A stretch of DNA of 64,000 nt from the NCBI RefSeq assembly GCF_000758725.1, contig NZ_CP009428.1, positions 5,766,001 through 5,830,000 of the forward strand, written 5' to 3'. Both the position numbers and the translations under genes were made by a program. Under the pieces are notes generated by a model. That model searched no databases and was not told where the DNA came from. It was given only the letters and a program-made list of their open reading frames with translations. Below are positions 53,240 to 60,067 of the stretch, in pieces; the first letter of the stretch is position 1; every line of letters begins with the position of its first letter. The DNA is from Paenibacillus odorifer (GTDB lineage: Bacteria; Bacillota; Bacilli; Paenibacillales; Paenibacillaceae).

Positions 53240-54232
53240 ATGGCAAGTATTAAAGATGTTGCCAAGGAAGCGGGCGTTGCTGTAGCTACCGTGTCCAGAG
53301 TAATGAACAACCGGGGATATATCAGCAAAGAGACGCGTAAAAAAGTTGAACAAGCGATGGACGCCTTAGATTATCATCCTAATCAAATCGCCAGAGCCTT
53401 ACAGAAGAATCAATCCTTTTTTATTGGGATTATTGTTCCAGATTCGAACCACCCTTTCTTTTCCGATCTCATCAAGTATGTTGAAATGAGTGCTAATGAA
53501 AAAAACTATAAATTGCTAATATGCAATTCTCTTGACGATCCTGAGAAAGAAGCCAACTATATTAGCATGCTTCGCCAGAATCAAGTAGATGGCATTATCA
53601 TGTGCAGCCACACCATGAATATTGAAAGCTATAAAAAGGTCCCTTTCCCTATTGTCTCTTTTGACCGTTTTATTTCCTCCAACATTCCTTGTGTGGGATC
53701 GGATAATTACCGCGGTGGTGAGCTAGCTACCGAACATTTGATACAGCTGGGCTGTAAACGGTTGCTACATATCTCCGGCCCGCTAGATCTGGATATTCTA
53801 GCGAATCGTCGTCGGGATGCTTTTGTCATCACTAGTATGAAACATGGTGTAACCTACGATATTATCGAAGGTGCGCACAATAAGCTTACCTTTGATTATT
53901 TTTGGTCCTTTGTCACCGAAAATATCTCTCCAGCCCAACTTCGAGAATATGATGGAGTATTTTGCAGTAATGATATTGTGGCTTATGCTTTATACATTTA
54001 TGCTGAACAGCAAGGCATTCGAGTGCCCGAGCAACTGAAAATCATCGGTTATGATTACCACAGCTTTACCCGCATGCTTCAGAGTCCTAAATTGACTACC
54101 ATTATGCAACCTAGTGATCGGATCGGGGTCATGCTGACCAATACTCTCCTGCAAATGATCGAAAGTGCTGACGGAGAGCTAATCAACAACACTACTGTAG
54201 ACGTAACTCTTATTAAAGGAGAGACTACTTAA
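53240..54232 (+). CDS. LacI-family repressor, ScrR-like
   Basis: 330 residues; helix-turn-helix SIKDVAKEAGVAVATVSRVMNNRGYIS with the recognition sequence ATVSRV typical of repressors that bind AAACGTTT-type operators, and a standard effector domain (FFIGIIVPDSNHPFFSDLIK). ATG 53240 follows GATGAGGGT. Sucrose or a phosphorylated sugar is the likely effector because of the adjacent phosphorylase. Confidence 0.88.
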   Translation: MASIKDVAKEAGVAVATVSRVMNNRGYISKETRKKVEQAMDALDYHPNQIARALQKNQSFFIGIIVPDSNHPFFSDLIKYVEMSANEKNYKLLICNSLDDPEKEANYISMLRQNQVDGIIMCSHTMNIESYKKVPFPIVSFDRFISSNIPCVGSDNYRGGELATEHLIQLGCKRLLHISGPLDLDILANRRRDAFVITSMKHGVTYDIIEGAHNKLTFDYFWSFVTENISPAQLREYDGVFCSNDIVAYALYIYAEQQGIRVPEQLKIIGYDYHSFTRMLQSPKLTTIMQPSDRIGVMLTNTLLQMIESADGELINNTTVDVTLIKGETT

Positions 54233-54242
54233 CGTATCTATT

Positions 54243-54286
54243 AAAAAGGTAGACTACCGTAATTAGCGGTGGCCTGCCTTTTTTTT
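54243..54286 (+). terminator. Intrinsic terminator of the ScrR-like gene
   Basis: AAAGGTAGACTACCG pairs with CGGTGGCCTGCCTTT, followed by TTTTTTT. Confidence 0.85.
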
Positions 54287-54434
54287 GTATTGCTTCATTA
54301 ATAACGACTTTCAGGAATAACGGCTTTCAGGGCAATTATTGTAACAACTTCCGCTTCTCAGAATATGCTGATTGGGCAGGTTCCCATTTTTTAAAGGAAT
54401 GAACAGGAGAAGTTCAAGGAGGAGATATAGAAAT

Positions 54435-56249
54435 ATGCCTGATTACAGACCATTTAAAGGCGATGCTATCCTAAACAAGCATGGAAGGATCAGCAGTCCT
54501 ATTAGAAAGAGGGAGTGTAACGCACTATTAAAAATAGTCACTGATCTCTCTGCAGTGGTACCCCCCGTACTTACGAATCCCACAACACTTCATATTGTCA
54601 ATCTCCAAAGAGTGTTAAGAGAGCTATTGGAATTCTTGCATACTTCTAAGTTATGCAGCCCTTTTAGAACTGAGCTACTTTCTGTAGTAGAGATAACCAT
54701 TGTATCGACCGAAGTCAGTCCCTTCTCAGTCGTAAGCGTTGGCACTAATCTTCAACTGCTATTAGCTGAGTTATTATCTTTTATTCTCGCCACGAAGATT
54801 GACCCTAATTGCAAAGATCAGCTGATTATTCAGATCAGACATATTCAGGCTTCTATTACACAAGCAATTGGATTACCTATTAAAGGTGTGACTGGACCTC
54901 AAGGGCCACAGGGACCACAGGGACCTCAGGGGCCGCAAGGATCTCAGGGGGTTCCGGGAGCAACGGGAACTACAGGGGCAGGGCTGCAAGGAATTGTTGC
55001 TTTTAATCCTGCATTAAGCCCTACTTATCCTGCCGGTCAAGTAGTAACCTTCAATGGTAGTACCTATATAGCTACTGTTGCGGGACCAACGGGAACACCT
55101 GGAAGTTCACCAGATTATTTATTAATTGCTGGGGGCTCCACAGGCCCCCAAGGACCTCAAGGCCCTCAAGGAACACCGGGACTTCAAGGACCTCAGGGGC
55201 CGCAAGGGGTAGGGCTGCAAGGGATTGTAATCTTTAATCCTGCACAAAGTCCTACTTATCCAGCAGGTCAAGTAGTAACCTTCAATGGCAGCACCTATAT
55301 TGCTACCGTTTCTGGACCTACTGGAATACCCGGGAGTTCACCAGATTACTTGTTAATCGCTGGTGGCGCGATGGGACCTCAAGGACCACAGGGTGTGCAG
55401 GGGATTCAAGGGCCAACAGGTGCGCAAGGACCAGCAGGTCCAGGCGTAGGAGCAACTGGAGCGACTGGCTCGACTGGCGCTGCAGGCTTGGCAGGCCCTG
55501 CTGGTGCAACGGGCGCGACTGGCGACCCCGGCGCGGTCGGCGTTGCCGGAGCTACGGGTGCAACGGGTGCGACTGGTGATCCCGGTGTGGTCGGCGTTGC
55601 CGGAGCTACGGGTGCAACGGGTGCGACTGGTGATCCCGGTGCGGTCGGCGTTGCCGGAGCTACGGGTGCAACGGGTGATCCCGGCGCGGTTGGAGCTACT
55701 GGCATTACCGGAGTCACTGGTGCAACCGGTAACGGTGCAATTATTCCGCTGGCATCCGGAGGACCTATTATTATGACCACGGTTTTAGGTGGTTTGGTTG
55801 GAACAACAAGCCTTGTAGGCTTCGGAAGTTCAGCCACAGGCATTTCTCTTGTTGGCGGTAATATTGATTTAACAGGTACTCTCCTTGGACCGCTTATCAA
55901 CTTTGCATTCTCGACTCCTCGTGCAGGGGTGATAACATCCCTTGCTGCTTATTTCAGTAATACCATAGCTTTATCGCTGCTTGGTACTACAATAAATGTA
56001 ACAGCACAGTTGTACCAATCGGCCACACCAAATAACACATTTACTGCTATTCCAGGGGCATTAGTAGCGCTCCCACCTATCACAGGTACTATTAATCTAG
56101 GAACTTTTGTCAATGGAATTACAAATGATATCAATTTTGCTGTAACACCACAGACACGTCTGCTTATGGTATTCTCAGCCACTGCTACAGGCCTCTCCCT
56201 TGTAAATACAGTCACTGGTTATGCAAGTGCTGGCTTTACGATTGTATAA
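54435..56249 (+). CDS. Collagen-like exosporium glycoprotein with BclB C-terminal domain
   Basis: 604 residues. ATG 54435 follows AAGGAGGAGA; the upstream ATG at 54372 has no site. Residues 1-150 form a helical, non-collagen head. Collagen-like GPQ/GAT triplets then occur in three blocks interrupted by two nearly identical 50-residue modules ([32 protein letters not shown]...[11 protein letters not shown]) that look like small carbohydrate-binding beta domains. The last 165 residues match the BclB C-terminal domain ([32 protein letters not shown]...[29 protein letters not shown]). Such proteins form hair-like filaments on spores and their GAT triplets are O-glycosylated. No exosporium leader of the BclA type was identified. 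Confidence 0.9.
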   Translation: MPDYRPFKGDAILNKHGRISSPIRKRECNALLKIVTDLSAVVPPVLTNPTTLHIVNLQRVLRELLEFLHTSKLCSPFRTELLSVVEITIVSTEVSPFSVVSVGTNLQLLLAELLSFILATKIDPNCKDQLIIQIRHIQASITQAIGLPIKGVTGPQGPQGPQGPQGPQGSQGVPGATGTTGAGLQGIVAFNPALSPTYPAGQVVTFNGSTYIATVAGPTGTPGSSPDYLLIAGGSTGPQGPQGPQGTPGLQGPQGPQGVGLQGIVIFNPAQSPTYPAGQVVTFNGSTYIATVSGPTGIPGSSPDYLLIAGGAMGPQGPQGVQGIQGPTGAQGPAGPGVGATGATGSTGAAGLAGPAGATGATGDPGAVGVAGATGATGATGDPGVVGVAGATGATGATGDPGAVGVAGATGATGDPGAVGATGITGVTGATGNGAIIPLASGGPIIMTTVLGGLVGTTSLVGFGSSATGISLVGGNIDLTGTLLGPLINFAFSTPRAGVITSLAAYFSNTIALSLLGTTINVTAQLYQSATPNNTFTAIPGALVALPPITGTINLGTFVNGITNDINFAVTPQTRLLMVFSATATGLSLVNTVTGYASAGFTIV

Positions 56250-56265
56250 TCATTAAAACAAATTC

Positions 56266-56315
56266 AAAAAAAGGCATCTGCCATTCCTTCTAAGGAGTGA
56301 TAGATGCTTTTTTGG
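56266..56315 (+). terminator. Intrinsic terminator of the bclB-like gene
   Basis: GGCATCTGCCATTCCTT pairs imperfectly with AAGGAGTGATAGATGCT, flanked by A- and T-runs. Confidence 0.85.
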
Positions 56316-56343
56316 TAATATACGGTACACTTACTTGATCTTT

Positions 56344-56520
56344 CGGACTCAACTGCCGCTATTCGTTAATTTATCCCTGTTTAGAGAGATCATCGGACCT
56401 GAGAGGCGCTATTGGGCAGAAATGGTGCTCAATAGCGTCTATTTTGTACAAATAACGCCTATGGGGTCCAATAGCAACTCAAAAATAGGAAAATATTGCA
56501 AATAAGAGCGCTTGAGTCCG
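56344..56520. repeat. Composite intergenic element, locus 3: four phased 20-nt units (++--)
   Basis: Units at 56344-56363 (+), 56394-56413 (+), 56451-56470 (-), 56501-56520 (-); start distances 50, 57, 50, exactly as at locus 2. Forward readings: CGGACTCAACTGCCGCTATT, CGGACCTGAGAGGCGCTATT, TGGACCCCATAGGCGTTATT, CGGACTCAAGCGCTCTTATT. An additional half-like AATAGCGTCT sits at 56431. Confidence 0.85.
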
Positions 56521-56634
56521 ATAGTCTGTCAATGTCACTCCCCGCTCTTCTTCTCTCCTACTCATGTCCGGAGGCTGAATCCCTATTACCGAAACCTTCC
56601 TTTCCTTTGGTCTCGATCAGGAGCTGCAGATACG

Positions 56635-57074
56635 CTGCTTATTACACCTCCTTCTATACACTTACAATCACTACTTAGAGTCTACTGTTTCTTTCCCACG
56701 TCGGATGAGCTGCTTACTATGCCTCCCTCTATACACTTACCTTAACTACTTAGGTCTACCGTACTCTCCCACGTCGGATGAGCTGCTTACTACGCCTCCT
56801 TCTATACACTTACCTTCACTACTTAGGGTCTACCGTTCTTTCCCACGTCGGGTGAGCCGCTTACTATGCCTTCCTCTATACAATTACCTTAACTACTTAG
56901 GTCTACCGTACTCTCCCACGTCGGGTGAGCTGCTTACTACGCCCCTTCTATACTCTTACCTTCACTACTTAGAGACTACTGTTCTTTCCCACGTCGGGTG
57001 AACCGCTTACTACGCCCCTTCTATACTCTTACCTTCACTACTTAGAGTCTACTGTTCTTTCCCACGTCGGGTGA
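56635..57074. repeat. Tandem array, six units of 73-74 bp
   Basis: Units begin at 56635, 56709, 56782, 56856, 56929 and 57002, each starting G/A-C-C/T-GCTTA and ending with CCCACGTCGG(G/A)TGA. Two subtypes alternate (TTCACTACTTAGGGTC...CGTTCTTTC and TTAACTACTTAGGTC...CGTACTCTC), so part of the array grew by a 147-bp dimer. It has no terminator and no plausible coding sense. Confidence 0.9.
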
Positions 57075-57170
57075 GCTATATTTGATGCTGTGGTAGGGTA
57101 GGGACATTAAGTGGCGTTCTAGGTACAATATGCTTGTAAATGTTCAACATCCACCGGTTAGTAAAATACC

Positions 57171-57217
57171 AAAGGCTGGCTCATTCGTAGATTTCACTAC
57201 TGATGAGCCAGCCTTTA
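57171..57217. terminator. Hairpin related to the yutD terminator
   Basis: AAAGGCTGGCTCAT pairs with ATGAGCCAGCCTTT, with an inner GTAG/CTAC pair. Left arm almost identical to that at 4566-4584. No gene ends near it, so it is a displaced copy rather than a working terminator. Confidence 0.6.
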
Positions 57218-57234
57218 GTTAGATATCCATTATA

Positions 57235-57468
57235 TTAGGGAAATCCTCCCTAATATTCATCGATAATCGCTTTAAAATAAGGTTTTTAGGGAAATCCTCC
57301 CTAAAAATTCATGCAAATACCCATTTATGGCTAAAAACATCCTATTATTAGGGAGGATTTCCCTAATCCACGTTCTAGGAGCCATAATTCCCTTCACTTT
57401 AGGGAGAATTTCCCTAATTCACGTGCTAGAAGCCATAATCCCCTTCACTTTAGGGAGAATTTCCTTAA
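57235..57468. repeat. Array of five phased 19-bp palindromes
   Basis: TTAGGGAAATCCTCCCTAA at 57235-57253 and 57286-57304, then its inverted form TTAGGGAGGATTTCCCTAA at 57348-57366 and variants TTAGGGAGAATTTCCCTAA at 57399-57417 and TTAGGGAGAATTTCCTTAA at 57450-57468. Start distances are 51, 62, 51, 51. Between copies 3-4 and 4-5 the 32-base spacers are also alike (CACGTNCTAGNAGCCATAAT). Confidence 0.9.
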
Positions 57469-57480
57469 AGTTCTACCCAG

Positions 57481-57533
57481 AAAGACGTCCCATAGCCAGC
57501 TCATTCCCCCTGGCTATGGGACGTCTTTTTCCA
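57481..57533. terminator. Strong bidirectional terminator after the hydrolase gene
   Basis: A perfect 19-bp stem, AAAGACGTCCCATAGCCAG with CTGGCTATGGGACGTCTTT, encloses a 10-base loop (CTCATTCCCC) and ends in TTTTT on the plus strand. Confidence 0.9.
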
Positions 57534-57568
57534 CTTAAACGCTTCGCTTGTAAAGGTCTCCCTATAGA

Positions 57569-58378
57569 TCAGCTAATCTGCTGACTGCCCTGCTGCTTCT
57601 CCAAGAAACGCTGAAGAATCGCATTGAATTGCTCCGGCTGGCACAGATTACTTGGATCTAATGCGTTCGGAATAATCGCCAACTGCGCATGTGGCAGCTG
57701 GGACACCATTTCCTTCATACAATTCACTCCAAATTCATTAAAGTCCCCTACAATACATAAAGCAGGACGTTTAAAAGCCTTTAAGCATCTGGTGTAATCA
57801 ACATGGCTCGTAGCCAGCCTTTGCCGATAAAGCTCCCGGGGACGTTTGTCCAGCAGCCCTCTTCTAATCTCATTGTAGGCCAGACTCCAGCGCTCTCGGT
57901 ACATCATCCGAATCGAAGGCAACACCAGCTCGCTTGGGAGATAATACATTAGCAAACTGCAATATGCTGCCATAGTTTGTATTTTCCCTACAATTGTTGA
58001 TCCGTGAGTCCTACAGAAGCTGTCTGCGACCACAATTGCTTTTACACGCTCAGGATATTGTTTGGCAATATGCTGAACGACTAAGCCACCATAGGCGATT
58101 CCTACAAAAACTGCTTCACGGATACCTAGGTCATTCAACAGCATAATCAAATCCAGACATTGCGTCTCAATAATCTCATGTGGGGCCTCCAGCAGTTTAC
58201 CAGACTTACCATTCCCCCGTAAATCGCACAAAATCACTTTATATTTATCGGAAAAATACTCCAGCTGTGGTTTGAACATACTGTGTGTTAATCCATGTCC
58301 ATGGATAAACACAACCGGAGTGCCAGTTCCATTGATTTCATAATAGAGCGAAGTTCCGTTCAGTTTAGCGATAGGCAA
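57569..58378 (-). CDS. Alpha/beta-hydrolase-fold protein lacking catalytic residues
   Basis: 269 residues of clear alpha/beta-hydrolase fold (PVVFIHGHGLTHSMFKPQLEYFSDKYKVILCDLRGNGKS; VFVGIAYGGLVVQHIAKQYPERV; RPALCIVGDFNEFGVNC). The nucleophile elbow, normally GxSxGG, reads GIAYGG: the serine is Ala95 (codon GCC). The acid loop reads GDFNEFG and the histidine block, usually GHxxxxEQP, reads ALDPSNLCQPEQFN, so the His is Asp241. All three triad positions are altered, so it is probably a binding or regulatory protein rather than an enzyme. TTG 58378 is chosen because AAAGAGGTG lies 6 bases upstream; ATG 58396 has no site. It lies directly behind a c-di-AMP riboswitch and terminator. Confidence 0.82.
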   Translation of the reverse strand: MPIAKLNGTSLYYEINGTGTPVVFIHGHGLTHSMFKPQLEYFSDKYKVILCDLRGNGKSGKLLEAPHEIIETQCLDLIMLLNDLGIREAVFVGIAYGGLVVQHIAKQYPERVKAIVVADSFCRTHGSTIVGKIQTMAAYCSLLMYYLPSELVLPSIRMMYRERWSLAYNEIRRGLLDKRPRELYRQRLATSHVDYTRCLKAFKRPALCIVGDFNEFGVNCMKEMVSQLPHAQLAIIPNALDPSNLCQPEQFNAILQRFLEKQQGSQQIS

Positions 58379-58433
58379 AGGTAACACCTCTTTCATAATA
58401 AATTCTACGACTATATCTGCTTAAAAACGCAGC

Positions 58434-58460
58434 AAAAAACCACAGAGGGATTCTCTGTGG
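58434..58460 (-). terminator. Riboswitch expression-platform terminator
   Basis: On the minus strand CCACAGAG - AATCC - CTCTGTGG is followed by TTTTTTGC. It stands between the riboswitch aptamer and the hydrolase start, the usual place of a transcription-off switch. Confidence 0.85.
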
Positions 58461-58483
58461 CTATTCATCACTAAACACGCCAT

Positions 58484-58663
58484 TCATCCTCTCTCCATAC
58501 GCTTACGAGGTTAGCTGTCGGATTCGGGCAGTGAGAGTTGCCCTACCTGCAGGGATGCATGTTATGCACCCGGAACAGGATTCACCCCATAACCAGTGCC
58601 GACTCTCACATCGGCTGCCAGTTGTTGGTTCCCCCGCTTTCCAGAAACGGAAATTAAGCGGAT
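58484..58663 (-). ncRNA. c-di-AMP riboswitch (ydaO/yuaA type)
   Basis: On the minus strand the aptamer shows all landmark blocks of the ydaO motif in order: CCGCTTAATTTCCG, AAAGCGGGGGAACCA, TGGGGTGAATCC, AGGTAGGGCAACTCTC and CCGAATCCGACAGCTAACC, then TCGTAAGCGT closing the structure. It binds c-di-AMP; family members usually switch transcription off at high ligand and control cell-wall hydrolases or potassium transport. Here the only downstream gene is the alpha/beta-hydrolase-fold protein, through the terminator at 58434-58460. Confidence 0.95.
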
Positions 58664-58928
58664 TGCTTATGTAATTGTAAATTTAAGATAATTGTCAGTT
58701 CTGAGATGAATCATACTCTTGTAAGGTTTGCTTGTAAAGGAGGGCTCTGGTCAAAATAATGTTGAAAGCAATGCTTTTCATTTCATATTGAGCATACTCT
58801 TCATTTTCTCTTTCTTTTGCTCTTGTTTACTCGTTTTATTTAAGAAAATGGCTCTGAACCAAGCCAAACGGAGGTTAAAACACCAGTACTTTCTATATAA
58901 AGGCCATCCTTTTCACTGGAGATATGAA

Positions 58929-58974
58929 AAAAGCTAAGCAGAATCAGAGATATTCCCCTGTCCACTTAGCTTCC
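58929..58974 (-). terminator. Probable terminator of the small HNR-type gene
   Basis: On the minus strand GAAGCTAAG and CTTAGCTTTTTTC frame a partially paired loop; T-run present. Confidence 0.6.
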
Positions 58975-58990
58975 TCTTACAATACTATGG

Positions 58991-59164
58991 CTACAAAAGA
59001 TCGGCGTTTTTCAATGCATGCTCCCAGCTTGGAAAAAAGAACAGCGCACTTCTCATAAGCTCAGGATCGCTCTGCTTTACTTGTTTTTTACTGATCGAGC
59101 TTCCGTCGCTTTGCAGCTTTTTGATCCGACTTAATACTTCATCAGCCTCCAAAGGAATTTCCAT
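58991..59164 (-). CDS. Small protein with a homing-endonuclease-associated-type repeat
   Basis: 57 residues, MEIPLEADEVLSRIKKLQSDG to FFFPSWEHALKNADLL. The pattern IxRIxxLxxxGxSISKKxVKxxDPELxxxALxxFPSWExALxxA resembles a single homing-endonuclease-associated repeat (HNR), a short helical DNA-binding unit that also occurs as small free-standing proteins. ATG 59164 has GAAAGGAGTG 6 bases upstream and a terminator-like hairpin follows, so it looks like a real gene. Function unknown. Confidence 0.7.
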   Translation of the reverse strand: MEIPLEADEVLSRIKKLQSDGSSISKKQVKQSDPELMRSALFFFPSWEHALKNADLL

Positions 59165-59248
59165 TGAAACACTCCTTTCTCAGTGACCTGTTTCCCTTCA
59201 TTTTCTCCATAATATGTTTATTTATTCCGTACTCTTTATTTCCCCAGA

Positions 59249-60043
59249 TTAAACCATCTGATAGATGGGTTGTTCAGCAATGAACCGGCTAGGAAGCATG
59301 GGATATTTGTCTGCTAAGATTTCAGCTAAATATTTCATTCCCGGCGCTTCACTCTCCGCATGACCTAACATGATGAGCGCTTTAGATCTGCCTTGGTGCC
59401 CTGCATCCCGCACATATTCCGGAGTCTCCCACTCTGGTCCCTCTCCAGCAATAATTAAATCAAGATTGTGATCATTAAAATGCGGAATAGCCATCGTCCC
59501 GCCTCCTCTGTAACCTACTAATATCCCTACGCGTTTGCAGGACAGAGACAGGTCACCAGCAGCGCGTACATAAGAGATCCCTAGCTTACTTTTAATATAC
59601 TGAGCAGCTTCCAGTACAGTCATAGCAGGAATAGTGAGAATCGTAGCAGCTGCTTGCTGCTCTTCCACGTATGCGGACCAATCTAGTTCTCCCAGCAAAC
59701 CCACCATAATTCCATCCGGCTTTTGCCGATGCCAATAATCATGATAACGAAAAATAGCAATTTGGGAATGTTCGATCAGACTTTTTTTCGCATGATAAAC
59801 CGGATCACCTTCTAACCACTCGCTCGCCGCATGATGGCTATAAAATACACCTTCATGCGTGATCAGCAAATTGGCTCCTAACGCTATTGCTTGCTCCACA
59901 ACATTTTGTGTGGCAGAGAAGGCCGTAATAATCCCTGTGACTTCAGTTTCCGGTTCCCCTGGGTTCAGAATATCGACAGTGCCTTCTACCTGTTCCACAG
60001 TTCCCATTAAATCTTCCATAATCGCTCTAATCGTGAGGCTCAC
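59249..60043 (-). CDS. Nif3-like dinuclear metal-centre protein
   Basis: 264 residues (about 260 is normal for the short class). Conserved metal-binding blocks: LLITHEGVFY, VGILVGYRGGG and MLGHAESE. Family members are hexameric di-metal proteins of unsettled function (GTP cyclohydrolase I-like or hydrolase activity has been proposed). The start is uncertain: GTG 60043 lies 10 bases after GAGGGA, ATG 60049 and 60052 lie closer. It follows the GH67 gene by 24 bases or fewer and would be transcribed with the xylan operon. Confidence 0.82.
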   Translation of the reverse strand: MSLTIRAIMEDLMGTVEQVEGTVDILNPGEPETEVTGIITAFSATQNVVEQAIALGANLLITHEGVFYSHHAASEWLEGDPVYHAKKSLIEHSQIAIFRYHDYWHRQKPDGIMVGLLGELDWSAYVEEQQAAATILTIPAMTVLEAAQYIKSKLGISYVRAAGDLSLSCKRVGILVGYRGGGTMAIPHFNDHNLDLIIAGEGPEWETPEYVRDAGHQGRSKALIMLGHAESEAPGMKYLAEILADKYPMLPSRFIAEQPIYQMV

Positions 60044-60067
60044 TATCATCATCCCTCGATTCGAAAT

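Noticed and set aside
56705-57001. 98-codon open frame through the 73-bp array
   Set aside because: The frame is a by-product of the tandem repeat; no ribosome binding site and low-complexity product.
58728-58937. 69-codon plus-strand frame with one hydrophobic segment and basic tail
   Set aside because: A good AAAGGAGG exists at 58736-58743, but no start codon in this frame lies after it; the ATG it serves (58759) opens only 10 codons. Kept as doubtful, not annotated.
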